Below, piece by piece: positions 7,236 through 15,582 of a stretch of DNA of 41,741 nt; position 1 is the stretch's first letter, and every line of letters starts with the position of its first letter. This stretch comes from CAZUMH01 sp964621645. GTDB lineage: Bacteria; Zhuqueibacterota; QNDG01; JAGLOF01. The position numbers and the translations under genes are program-made. The DNA lies in NCBI GenBank assembly GCA_964621645.1, contig CAZUMH010000019.1:1-41741 (forward strand), given 5' to 3'. The notes beneath the pieces are model-generated. The model saw only the letters and a program-made list of their open reading frames with translations. It was not told where the DNA came from and ran no database searches.

Positions 7236-7844
7236 TCAGTGCTCCGGTTCGAATATAAAGGCTTTCTTGATGACAATCGGTACGGCTGGTACATTCTGCA
7301 TCCCGTTTTTCATTACTGTTCTGACTTTCCCGATATTGTCAGCCACCGCCATACCCCGCACCACTTTGCCGAAAACCGCGTACCCGTATCCCCGGGGAGT
7401 GTTGCTGCGATGATCCAGGGTGCGGTTGTTCTTGAGATTAATAAAAAACTGGGAAGTGGCGCTGGAAATATCATCCGTACGGGCGTATGTAACAGTTGCT
7501 CTCAGATTACGCAGTCCGTTAGTGGCTTCATTGGGGATTGGATCATGGGTCTGCCGCTCCTGCAGTTGCTCGTCATAACCGCCGCCCTGGATAATGAATC
7601 CATCGATGACCCGATGAAAAATGAGCCCGTCGTAAAACCCCTCTCGCACATACTGCAGGAAATTTTCCACTCCGATAGGCGCCTCTTTTCGAAACAGCTT
7701 AATGAATATATTCCCCTCCGATGTTTCAAGAACCACCACCGGATCGGAAGGAGACCCCGGGCCATGATACCCCAGTGTTCCGCAGTCTGACACAATAAAC
7801 GCAATGATGAGAAGAACCGCTGCCGTTAATAATCTGATTTTCAT
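7236..7844 (-). CDS. Cyclophilin-type peptidyl-prolyl isomerase, exported
   Basis: The 202-residue paralogue of the adjacent cyclophilin has a signal sequence at residues about 1-21 (MKIRLLTAAVLLIIAFIVSDC). Cys21 could be lipidated, but the preceding residue is Asp, a poor lipobox, so export without lipidation is equally possible. Cyclophilin motifs are complete: VVLETSEGNIFIKLF, EGFYDGLIFHRV, FIIQGGGYD, ATSQFFINLKNN and YAVFGKVVRGMAVADNI. It lies between the HIT gene (31 bases upstream) and the lipoprotein cyclophilin in the same direction. Confidence 0.9.
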   Translation of the reverse strand: MKIRLLTAAVLLIIAFIVSDCGTLGYHGPGSPSDPVVVLETSEGNIFIKLFRKEAPIGVENFLQYVREGFYDGLIFHRVIDGFIIQGGGYDEQLQERQTHDPIPNEATNGLRNLRATVTYARTDDISSATSQFFINLKNNRTLDHRSNTPRGYGYAVFGKVVRGMAVADNIGKVRTVMKNGMQNVPAVPIVIKKAFIFEPEH

Positions 7845-7875
7845 TATTATCTTACCGCCTTCCAGGTTGGATGTT

Positions 7876-8406
7876 TTATTTCATCTTCCGCTTAAACGCG
7901 GCCTGAAGATAGCTCCAGGTTTCCGCCAGACCCTCGGACACCACCTTGGTCTGCCCGCACACCGGCATAAAATTGGTATCACCGGACCAGCGGGGCACCA
8001 CATGAAAGTGCAGGTGATCTTCAATGCCGGCGCCGGCCGTACGCCCCAGATTCATGCCAATATTAAATCCCTGGGGAGACATCTCCTCCTCCAGTACCTG
8101 CTGGGAAAGCTGGAGCAGCCGCATCAGTTCGGCGGATTCTTCCGCATCCAGATCGGCGAGCCTCCCCGTGTGCCGGTACGGCGCCAGGAGCAGGTGCCCG
8201 TTATTATACGGATAACGATTCAGCATTATAAAAGCTGTCTCACCCCGAAAAACAATATAATTCTCAGCATCGTTGTCTTCGGCCGGTTTCCGGCAGAAAA
8301 TACAGCCTGGCTCCTTATCTGTGTGTTTGATATAGGCAATGCGCCAGGGAGCCCAGATAATCCTGGGCCTCTCCTGTGCGTTTTTCTCTTTTCCTGTTTC
8401 AGTCAC
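7876..8406 (-). CDS. HIT-family nucleotide hydrolase/phosphorylase
   Basis: The 176-residue protein has the histidine-triad motif HLHFHVV with His131, 133 and 135 (HxHxHxx), preceded by NIGMNLGRTAGAGIEDH. The N-terminal IIWAPWRIAYI and the CIFC pair are typical of bacterial Ap4A phosphorylase/hydrolase-like HIT proteins. By family it cleaves dinucleoside polyphosphates or adenylylated molecules. I place the start at the GTG at 8406, one base after the stop of the EF-G-like gene, instead of the longer open frame that would run inside that gene. Its position between a translation factor and secreted isomerases gives no specific hint. Confidence 0.85.
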   Translation of the reverse strand: MTETGKEKNAQERPRIIWAPWRIAYIKHTDKEPGCIFCRKPAEDNDAENYIVFRGETAFIMLNRYPYNNGHLLLAPYRHTGRLADLDAEESAELMRLLQLSQQVLEEEMSPQGFNIGMNLGRTAGAGIEDHLHFHVVPRWSGDTNFMPVCGQTKVVSEGLAETWSYLQAAFKRKMK

Positions 8407-8407
8407 C

Positions 8408-10498
8408 TTAGGCCTCGTTCTCCCGTTCAGCCTTGGCTTGCTGTATGACTTTGTCCTCCAGTTCTCTGGGCACACGCTCGTAATGAGAAAAGGTCCGGCC
8501 GAAAAATCCTCGACCCGACGTAATGGAGCGCAGTGTGGTAGCATACCTGTCAAGTTCTGCCAGCGGCACCTTGGCCTTTACCACCTGAAAACTTCCGCTG
8601 GATTCCATTCCGCCGATCTTACCGCGCCGGCCGGACAGATCGCCCATTACATCACCCATATATTCTTCGGGAACCTTCACCTCAACATCATAGATGGGTT
8701 CCAGGAGGATCGGCTTCGCTTTCATGATACAACTGCGGAATACCTCCCTCCCAGCCGTCTGAAAAGCGATTTCCTTGGAATCAACGGGATGTTCCTTGCC
8801 GTCATAGACAATCGCCTTTACATCCACGACCTTATAGCCCCCAACAGGACCTTCCCGCAGAACATCCTTGATTCCCTTTTCAATCGCAGGAATAAACACT
8901 GCGGAAATTGAGCCGCCTTTAACCTCATTCTCAAATATAAACCCTTCACCCGGCTGGCTCGGTTCGATCCTCATCCAGACTTCGGCGAACTGTCCGGCAC
9001 CGCCGGTCTGTTTCTTATGACGGTATTTGTCATCCGCCTTGATGGTGATGGTTTCCCGGTAGGGGACTTTGGGCCGTTTCTCTTCAACTTCCACACCGAA
9101 ACGCTCCTTGAGAGCCTGTATGATAACATTGAGATGCAATTCCCCCTGACCGGAGAGAATCATCTGCTTTAATTCGGCATCGTTTACCACAACAAAACTC
9201 GGATCCTGGGCATGCAGGATGTGCAGGCCGTTGGAAATCTTCTCCTCATCGCCCCGGCTCTTGGGGCTGATGGCCACGCTGATCACCGGATTGGGAAACT
9301 CAATCTCTTTCATCTTTATGGGATTGCGTTTGTCACAAAGCGTGTCACCCGTCTTGGTATTTTTCAGCTTCACCAGAGCGCCGATATCACCCGCTCCCAG
9401 CGACTCCAGCTCCGTACGTTTCTTGCCGTTCAACGCGTACATCTGTCCGATCTTCTCATTACAATCATGATTAGGATTAAAGGCATCATCCCCGGTCTTC
9501 ATGACTCCGGAGAAAACCCGGACCAGAGAAAGCTCGCCAATGTGGGATTCGGAAATCGTCTTGAAGACCAGTCCGCTGAAGGATTCGTCGAGAGCCACCC
9601 GCCTTTTCTTCTCATCGCCGCTTTCGGGATCTCCCCCCGTTTCCTCCTTGAAATCCGCGGGAGAAGGTCCGAAATTAGTGATAAAATCAAGTGCCGGTGC
9701 TGTGCCGATATTCTTTGTAGCAGAGCCGCAGAGTACCGGGATCAAAGAGCCGGCCAGAATACCCGCCCGCAATCCTTTTTGAATCTGTTTGTCGTTAAGG
9801 CTGCCCTCTTCGAAAAATTTTTCCAGGAGATCGTCTTCGCTTTCGGCGGCTGCTTCCACGACCGCGTTGCGCATCTCTTCTGCTTTGGCTTTCAGGTCGT
9901 CCGGAACTTCCTCCACCTTGGGTGCGCCTTTCCCTCCGGCTTCGAAAGTGAGCAGCTTCATTTTGAGTACGTCGACTATTTTATTGAATCCCTCTCCCTG
10001 GTTTACCGGGAACTGCAGGGCGAACACTCCCGTACCGTACCGTTCCCGGGCAGATTCCAGGGCCTTGTCGAAATTGGCATGCTCGTTATCCATCCGGTTG
10101 ATATAAAATAATTTTGGTATCTTGTACTCCTCCACATACCCCATAACCTGCTCTGTGCCGACTTCAACGCCGTCCACACCACTCAGCACCACCACTGCCA
10201 GATCGGCTACCCGCAGACAGCCTTTGGTATCGCCGATAAAATCAAAATAGCCGGGTGTATCCAGAATATTGATCTTATAATTTTTCCATTCCCCATGCAT
10301 CACGGTGGTGCTGATCGAAATTTTTCTCTCGATTTCATCCGGATGGTAGTCAGACACGCTGGTACCGTCATCGATTGTTCCCATGCGGCTTGTCTCACCC
10401 AACGTATAAAGAAATGCTTCCGCCAGGGAGGTCTTGCCGACCCCCCCATGACCAACGAAAGCGATATTTCTAATGTTCTCGGGACTGAAATTCTTCAC
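8408..10498 (-). CDS. Elongation factor G-like GTPase (EF-G paralogue)
   Basis: This 696-residue protein has the full EF-G architecture: a GTPase domain with P-loop GHGGVGKT (16-23), DTPG (80-83) and NRMD (134-137), then the beta-barrel and domains III-V ending QAKAERENEA. Several features mark it as the divergent EF-G paralogue group rather than the housekeeping factor. The P-loop departs from the usual AHIDAGKT, G4 is NRMD instead of NKMD, and it sits beside fatty-acid and lipoate genes, not in the str operon. Translation starts at GTG, six bases after GAGGAGG. Paralogues of this kind are annotated as elongation factor G-like, with roles differing among lineages. Confidence 0.88.
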   Translation of the reverse strand: MKNFSPENIRNIAFVGHGGVGKTSLAEAFLYTLGETSRMGTIDDGTSVSDYHPDEIERKISISTTVMHGEWKNYKINILDTPGYFDFIGDTKGCLRVADLAVVVLSGVDGVEVGTEQVMGYVEEYKIPKLFYINRMDNEHANFDKALESARERYGTGVFALQFPVNQGEGFNKIVDVLKMKLLTFEAGGKGAPKVEEVPDDLKAKAEEMRNAVVEAAAESEDDLLEKFFEEGSLNDKQIQKGLRAGILAGSLIPVLCGSATKNIGTAPALDFITNFGPSPADFKEETGGDPESGDEKKRRVALDESFSGLVFKTISESHIGELSLVRVFSGVMKTGDDAFNPNHDCNEKIGQMYALNGKKRTELESLGAGDIGALVKLKNTKTGDTLCDKRNPIKMKEIEFPNPVISVAISPKSRGDEEKISNGLHILHAQDPSFVVVNDAELKQMILSGQGELHLNVIIQALKERFGVEVEEKRPKVPYRETITIKADDKYRHKKQTGGAGQFAEVWMRIEPSQPGEGFIFENEVKGGSISAVFIPAIEKGIKDVLREGPVGGYKVVDVKAIVYDGKEHPVDSKEIAFQTAGREVFRSCIMKAKPILLEPIYDVEVKVPEEYMGDVMGDLSGRRGKIGGMESSGSFQVVKAKVPLAELDRYATTLRSITSGRGFFGRTFSHYERVPRELEDKVIQQAKAERENEA

Positions 10499-10516
10499 CT
10501 TGATCCTCCTCGTGGA

Positions 10517-12052
10517 TTACGTTGCATTCTTTATTTTTTCTAAGAGCATCTCTTTAACACTGTTTCGCTGCACCCTTCCGTTGGGCCCCTGGGGTATTTC
10601 CTTTAAAAAGGTGACCGTCCGGGGACATTTATAAGGAGCCATTCGTTCTCTGCTATAAGTGATGATCTCTTCGACTTCCGCCTGTTCACCATCCTTAAGA
10701 ACGATGCCGGCATGAATATCCTCTCCCACAGCCGGATCCGGCAATCCCACGATCACAGCATCCGCGATCTTGGGATGCTCCATAAGGTATTTCTCCACTT
10801 CCTTAGGATAAACATTAAAGCCGCTTTTAATAATGACATTCTTTTTTCTCACGACGATAAACCCGAATCCGTTATCCCGCAGCTCCGCCAGATCTCCGGT
10901 ATGCAGCCAGCCATCCGTCAATGTATCTTTGGTGGCTTCGGGACGGTTCAGATATCCTTTCATGACATTGGGACCGCTGACGATTACCTCTCCCACTTCA
11001 CCGGGACTGATTTCACTTCCTTCATCATCTACTATCCTCATGTCCACTCCCGGAAGAGGAAGCCCCAGCGAACCCGGCAATCTTTCATGGCGCAAATCGT
11101 TAAATGATACTATGGGCGAAGCCTCGGTGAGTCCGTATCCTTCCAGGACAGGCACCTTGTAGTTATTCTCGAAAGCTTGCAATGTCTGGGTGCTCACCGC
11201 CTCACCGCTTACCAAAACACAGCGGAGACTGGAGATATCCCGTTCACCCTCTGCATCCCAGGCCAGCATTTCTCTGAGCATGGAAGGAACCGCTATCAGA
11301 AAATCCGGTTTATGCCGTTCAATCATCCTGAATATTTCTTCTGCATCGAAACGGGGCATGAGAATGATCGATGCTCCGGCCCGCAGGAACGTGGACAGAG
11401 AGAGCGTATGGCCTAGGGGATGATAAAAGGGGATAGGCGCCAGGGCTTTAACTTCTTCTGAAATAGAGAAAAACTGGCTGAGGGCTTCCGCTTCGAAAAT
11501 AAGATTTGCATGCGTCAGTTCGGCCCCCTGGGGGCGTCCGGTGGATCCGGCGGTATAGACAATCAAAGCCGTATCCGCTGGGTGCACCGCTTCCGTCTCA
11601 TCGAGAGGACCGTGTGCTTCCATGAGATAATTCAACCGTACTTCGTCCCCGCTGCTTGTATCGCTGAGCACTATATGATAGATGCAGTGCCCCAGTTGCT
11701 GCACAGATTGGCGTACATTATCCCGAAAACCCTTCCAGTAGATCACTCCTCTGGCTTCGGAATCTTCCAATTGGTGACGAATTTCTTCTGATTTGTGAAA
11801 GATGGACAGAGGAACCACAACGGCACCTATTTGAGTCAAAGCAAAATAACTGAAAACAAAGTGCGGTATATTGGGAAGCATCAGTCCGATGCGATCTCCC
11901 CTAGTGATCCCCAGCCTGGTCAGCCCCCGGGAAAGACGCCGGCAGGCTTCCAGCAAGGTATTATAATCAATAGTCTGTTCCTGAAATATCAGTGCCGGTC
12001 TATCCGGGAATCTGCCGGCGGATTCCAGGAGAATATCAAACAGGTTATTCAT
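10517..12052 (-). CDS. Long-chain acyl-CoA synthetase-like AMP-forming ligase, catalytic Lys replaced by Arg
   Basis: The 511-residue protein belongs to the ANL superfamily. The ATP loop YTAGSTGRPQGAELTH (166-181) is intact, as are GYGLTEASP and GWLHTGDLAEL, and the fold is full length. The C-terminal A10 motif, normally P-x-G-P-x-G-K-x-x-R, reads IPQGPNGRVQR: the Lys that catalyses adenylation is Arg (codon AGG, one base from AAG). The enzyme may therefore be slow in adenylation or impaired. I start at ATG 12052 (MNNLFDILLESAGRFPDRPA); the open frame continues upstream only because it overlaps lipA. The start overlaps the lipA stop by eight bases, indicating coupling with lipoate synthesis. 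Fatty acid is the likely substrate, by similarity. Confidence 0.82.
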   Translation of the reverse strand: MNNLFDILLESAGRFPDRPALIFQEQTIDYNTLLEACRRLSRGLTRLGITRGDRIGLMLPNIPHFVFSYFALTQIGAVVVPLSIFHKSEEIRHQLEDSEARGVIYWKGFRDNVRQSVQQLGHCIYHIVLSDTSSGDEVRLNYLMEAHGPLDETEAVHPADTALIVYTAGSTGRPQGAELTHANLIFEAEALSQFFSISEEVKALAPIPFYHPLGHTLSLSTFLRAGASIILMPRFDAEEIFRMIERHKPDFLIAVPSMLREMLAWDAEGERDISSLRCVLVSGEAVSTQTLQAFENNYKVPVLEGYGLTEASPIVSFNDLRHERLPGSLGLPLPGVDMRIVDDEGSEISPGEVGEVIVSGPNVMKGYLNRPEATKDTLTDGWLHTGDLAELRDNGFGFIVVRKKNVIIKSGFNVYPKEVEKYLMEHPKIADAVIVGLPDPAVGEDIHAGIVLKDGEQAEVEEIITYSRERMAPYKCPRTVTFLKEIPQGPNGRVQRNSVKEMLLEKIKNAT

Positions 12053-12950
12053 TGCGGAACTCCTTAATCTTCGCCATCGCTGATTCGGCGTTGTAAGAAC
12101 TCCGCACAAACGGACCGGCATATACCCAGGGGATGCCAGCTTCTCGAGCCATTCTTTCCAGGATAGCATAACGCTGCGGCGGGATAAAATCATGAACCGG
12201 ATAACTGTCGCGGTCGGGCGCCAGGTACTGACCTATAGTCAGGATGTCGCAGGAAACGGCCGCCAGTTCGTCGAACAGTTTCTTCAGTTCATCCTCAGAT
12301 TCTCCCAACCCTACCATTATTCCCGACTTACTCACCTGTCCCGGCCGCAGCTCCTTGGTTTGCTTTAGAAGACAGAGTGACCGAATATAATCGGCCTGGG
12401 GTCTGATCCGGGGGTAGAGACGGGGAACGGTTTCCACATTGTGATTCAGGATATCCACCCTGCTCTCAAGTACCGCATTCAGGCTATCCTCATTCCCTCT
12501 GAAATCGGGGATGAGGACTTCTACCGTGAGATCCGGTGACGAATGGTGCAGGGCAGCCACAACACAGGCGAAGTGTGTGGCTCCGCCATCGGAAAGATCG
12601 TCCCTTGTCACAGATGTGATCACTGCATGCTTCAATCCAAGTACCTGAACCGCTTCTGCGATACGGCGGGGTTCAAATTCATCCACCGGAAAAGGAATGC
12701 CATTGGAAACACCGCAGAAACGGCAGTTCCTGGTGCAGATATCACCCAATATCATAAAAGTTGCTGTGGATTTGCTAAAGCATTCGCTAATATTGGGACA
12801 GTTGGCTGACTGGCAAACGGTATGCAGTCCCATCTTGCGAATCATTCTTTTTACTGCAACCACATCCATTGTGTCGCGCTTTTGAGCGCGCAGCCAGGAA
12901 GGAAGACGCCGGTGAGTAATACCGGTCACATGTGCCGGGTTCGTTTCCAT
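12045..12950 (-). CDS. lipA: Lipoyl synthase (radical SAM)
   Basis: LipA inserts two sulfurs into octanoyl groups on lipoyl domains. All hallmarks are visible in the 301 residues: the auxiliary cluster motif Cys46-x4-Cys51-x5-Cys57, the radical SAM motif Cys72-x3-Cys76-x2-Cys79 (CTRNCRFC), and the C-terminal RSSYNAE that supplies the serine ligand of the auxiliary cluster. N-terminal HRRLPSWLRAQ is typical. A TTGATT-17-TAAAAT promoter lies just upstream. It heads the leftward run and overlaps the acyl-CoA synthetase gene. No lipB is present in the window, so octanoyl supply is encoded elsewhere. Confidence 0.97.
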   Translation of the reverse strand: METNPAHVTGITHRRLPSWLRAQKRDTMDVVAVKRMIRKMGLHTVCQSANCPNISECFSKSTATFMILGDICTRNCRFCGVSNGIPFPVDEFEPRRIAEAVQVLGLKHAVITSVTRDDLSDGGATHFACVVAALHHSSPDLTVEVLIPDFRGNEDSLNAVLESRVDILNHNVETVPRLYPRIRPQADYIRSLCLLKQTKELRPGQVSKSGIMVGLGESEDELKKLFDELAAVSCDILTIGQYLAPDRDSYPVHDFIPPQRYAILERMAREAGIPWVYAGPFVRSSYNAESAMAKIKEFRNE

Positions 12951-12959
12951 AGAGTATTT

Positions 12960-12988
12960 ATTTTAAGAAAAGATTTACAGATAATCAA
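12960..12988 (-). promoter_or_regulatory. Promoter for lipA
   Basis: Reading leftwards, TTGATT (12983-12988), a 17-base spacer and TAAAAT (12960-12965) end 10 bases before the lipA ATG at 12950, implying a very short leader. The promoter overlaps the 3' end of the degenerate frame at 12975-13250. Confidence 0.55.
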
Positions 12989-13250
12989 GAGTTTTTATTG
13001 GTCTTCCGGTGTCTGTTTCGGGATGGTTCACAATCGAGAACTGCCCGCTCTTTTCAAATCGTCCCACGCTGTCCGGATCCCCTTTATCCTGTAAAGCGCC
13101 GTATTCAAATACCGCAATCTCTCCGGCGGATATAACCAGGCTATTTTGTTTGCCGGAACGCCTTGGATTGCCTGAATAAAATATGTATATTTCTGCGGCC
13201 CAGTTTTCAGATCACCCGTTGTTCCCTGGGACGGGTGGCAAACATTCCAT
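12975..13250 (-). pseudogene. Possible degenerate small ORF upstream of lipA (one in-frame TGA)
   Basis: The 317-base gap between lipA and larC holds two divergent promoters and, on the minus strand, a 91-codon frame from ATG 13250 to TAA 12977-12975. It is interrupted only by TGA at 13214-13212 (codon 13). The part after the TGA has protein-like composition (AGEIAVFEYGALQDKGDPDS, then VGRFEKSGQFSIVNHP). There is no ribosome site before the ATG, and I recognise no family. It may be the remnant of a lost gene or chance. Confidence 0.22.
13163..13191 (+). promoter_or_regulatory. Promoter for larC
   Basis: TTGGAT (13163-13168), a 17-base spacer and TATATT (13186-13191) lie about 75 bases before the larC ATG. 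Confidence 0.55.
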
Positions 13251-13267
13251 GTAGGGAGAAATAATTC

Positions 13268-14455
13268 ATGAAAGCCGAAATGGCCTATTTCGACTGCTCC
13301 GCGGGAATCAGCGGGGATATGATTATCGGCGCCATGCTGAATGCAGGGCTTGACTTCGAAAAATTTAAAAACGAGCTGAAAAAACTCCCCCTGTCCGGAT
13401 ATCGTCTCGAATCAGAAAGCGTACTGCGCCGGCACATCTCGGGGACCAGGTTCTCGGTCATTGTGGAAGACAAACAGCCGCCGCGGGGCCTCAAAGAGAT
13501 CGAGGATATTATCCAGTCCAGTGATCTGAAACCACCCATCAAGGCAATGAGCCTCGGCGTGTTCAGGCGCCTGGCTGAGGTGGAAGCGGCCATCCACGGC
13601 ACCAGCCCTGAAAAGATCCATTTCCATGAAATCGGCGCGGTGGACTCCATCATAGATATCGTGGGAGCCTTTATCGGCTTCAAAATGCTTGACATCAAAA
13701 CTATTTACTCCTCTAAAATCCATCTGGGTTCAGGCCGCATCGATACCAGCCACGGCTCTCTGCCCCTGCCGGCCCCGGCCACTATTAAGCTGCTGGACGG
13801 AGTGCCGGTCTATTCCACCGGTGTTGAAGCCGAACTGACCACGCCTACCGGAGCCGCTCTTATCTCCAGTCTGGCTGAAGAATTCGGGCCTCTGCCGGAA
13901 ATGACGCTTGCCTCCGTGGGATACGGCGCGGGCCAGCGAGAACTTGCCATTCCCAATGTGCTTCGTCTCATCCTGGGCAGCCGCACCCAGCCTTCCCAAA
14001 AAGATGAGGTACAGATGATCGAAACCAACATCGACGACATGAATCCCCAGTTTTACGAGCACATCATGGACACGCTGTTCAAGGCCGGCGCTTTGGATGT
14101 TTTTCTCACTCCCATCATCATGAAGAAAAACCGTCCCGGCGTTATCCTCAGCGTGCTTGCACATCCGCGTCTGGTAGCGGATGTGTCCAGGATCATCTTC
14201 AGCGAGACCACGACGCTGGGGTTGCGTATATCCGAAATTAAGAAGCGCTCTCTTCTAACGCGATCGATCCTAAAAGTGCCATCGGAATGGGGTGAAGTAC
14301 GGGTCAAGGTGAGGGTCATGCCGGACGGCAGTGAATCATTTTCTCCGGAATATGATGACTGCAAAAAATTGGCCGAGAAGCACGGCGTGCCGATCGGATC
14401 AGTCTATGACAGAGTGAAATTTCTGGCTCTGACATCCCGGCGGGAGCAGAAGTAA
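13268..14455 (+). CDS. larC: LarC-type nickel insertion protein for the nickel-pincer cofactor
   Basis: LarC inserts nickel into the pyridinium dithiocarboxylate mononucleotide to complete the cofactor of lactate racemase and related enzymes. The 395 residues match the family across their length: FDCSAGISGDM at the start, FHEIGAVDSIIDIVGAF near 118-135, LTTPTGAALI, ETNIDDMNPQFYEHIM and MKKNRPGVILSVL. In Lactiplantibacillus larC needs a ribosomal frameshift; here it is one uninterrupted frame. GGGAG lies about nine bases before the ATG, and a promoter is predicted at 13163. larA, larB and larE are not in the window, so this copy stands alone between lipA and the glycan cluster, converging on the methyltransferase with a three-base gap. 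Confidence 0.92.
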   Translation: MKAEMAYFDCSAGISGDMIIGAMLNAGLDFEKFKNELKKLPLSGYRLESESVLRRHISGTRFSVIVEDKQPPRGLKEIEDIIQSSDLKPPIKAMSLGVFRRLAEVEAAIHGTSPEKIHFHEIGAVDSIIDIVGAFIGFKMLDIKTIYSSKIHLGSGRIDTSHGSLPLPAPATIKLLDGVPVYSTGVEAELTTPTGAALISSLAEEFGPLPEMTLASVGYGAGQRELAIPNVLRLILGSRTQPSQKDEVQMIETNIDDMNPQFYEHIMDTLFKAGALDVFLTPIIMKKNRPGVILSVLAHPRLVADVSRIIFSETTTLGLRISEIKKRSLLTRSILKVPSEWGEVRVKVRVMPDGSESFSPEYDDCKKLAEKHGVPIGSVYDRVKFLALTSRREQK

Positions 14456-14458
14456 ATA

Positions 14459-15205
14459 TTAGGGATTCAGCTGTAATAGCGTTTCACACCCGCTGGCGAC
14501 GACTTCCCTGACAAGGGTCAGATCTGGTGCCGGCCGAGCCCGGAGACCGAAGCGCTGCCGATAGATGGGCCGCACCAGAAAAATTTGCCAGATGAGGGGC
14601 GCGAATCCGCTTTCCCGGCAGAGTCGACTGAATCGGCGGATACTCAGGCCCGTGCGGAAATTGTGTATCACATGGTCCACCAGTTTGGGGGACTCGTGAA
14701 ATATACGGCCGGCCAGCCTGATGAGAAACGGCGGCCAGAGCTGCAGATAGGGAACATAACGCAGGAGAGAACGCCCATTCTGCTGATGTCCCCCGAAGGG
14801 TGAAAAGCGGGGCGGAAAGGAGATGAATACGAAACCGCCGGGACGCAGCAGCTGTCTGATGATGCTCATCAGCCTCTCACGAGGGGGAATATGTTCGATC
14901 ACATCCCGAAGCACAATCAGATCAAAACGGCCCGGGATCTTTCTTACGATTGATTCATCCGTGATATCCCCCTGAATGATAATGAGTTCATGATTCGCTG
15001 AGAGGGCCCTGACTACCCGCTCTCTTTCCAGCTCCACTCCCACCGTCTCCACCCCCATCTCATGAAGAACGGAGAGGAATCCCGCCTCGGCGCAGCCGAT
15101 ATCCAGCACCCGCATCCTTCTGAAACCGGGCAGATGTTTCTCAAAATAGGGTACCAGATACTCCCGGGTGAAGCGGATTTGCTCGTGTAAATGCTTCTCG
15201 GCCAC
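14459..15205 (-). CDS. Class I SAM-dependent methyltransferase
   Basis: The 248-residue protein carries a Rossmann methyltransferase domain: motif I VLDIGCAEAGFL (33-44), acidic motif II VGVELERE, FDLIVLRDVIEHI (motif IV region) and LLRPGGFVFISFP (post-motif). The C-terminal 100 residues (RPIYRQRFGLRARPAP) are basic and substrate-specific. Translation starts at GTG 15205, six bases after AGGGG. It diverges from the glycosyltransferase cluster and may methylate a product of that pathway, as many surface-glycan loci encode a methyltransferase; that link is inferred from position alone. Confidence 0.82.
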   Translation of the reverse strand: MAEKHLHEQIRFTREYLVPYFEKHLPGFRRMRVLDIGCAEAGFLSVLHEMGVETVGVELERERVVRALSANHELIIIQGDITDESIVRKIPGRFDLIVLRDVIEHIPPRERLMSIIRQLLRPGGFVFISFPPRFSPFGGHQQNGRSLLRYVPYLQLWPPFLIRLAGRIFHESPKLVDHVIHNFRTGLSIRRFSRLCRESGFAPLIWQIFLVRPIYRQRFGLRARPAPDLTLVREVVASGCETLLQLNP

Positions 15206-15582
15206 TATTGTCCCCTGTTTTGCGGTACACCTGCAGAAATGCGCCTTCCATAAGCAGCTTCATCTTCTGTGGTCGTCCCGTCGCGTTCTTACCGGAAGGC
15301 ACCGTACAGAAACAACTCGACTAGGAATATAAACAAATCGAACAAGCAGAGAAAGGATTAAATGTAAAGATAATACCTGCCCTCAATGAATCACCGGGAT
15401 CAACATTTTCTCTCCCTCTCATCCCTTGTCCATTAACATATTGACATTCTCTGACAATAGAATTACCTTATTCCCGTTGCCCTAATAAAAAAACAAAACC
15501 GATTTCACACTATTGTAGCATAAACAGACAGTGAGCCAACACTCTGAAGATAAAGTACGAACCTGCAAAGCCTGAAAACTGT
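15206..15582. other. Divergent intergenic region before the glycan cluster (377 bases)
   Basis: This region separates the leftward methyltransferase from the rightward cluster and holds no gene I can support. It becomes AT-rich towards the cluster. A consensus TTGACA is at 15441-15446, but the hexamer 17 bases on is TACCTT, a poor -10, so a promoter is only a possibility. The region would carry the control signals for both directions. Confidence 0.45.

Noticed and set aside
9212..10111. A 299-codon plus-strand frame opposite the EF-G-like gene.
   Set aside because: It is the antisense shadow of a fully conserved GTPase, with no recognisable motifs or ribosome site.
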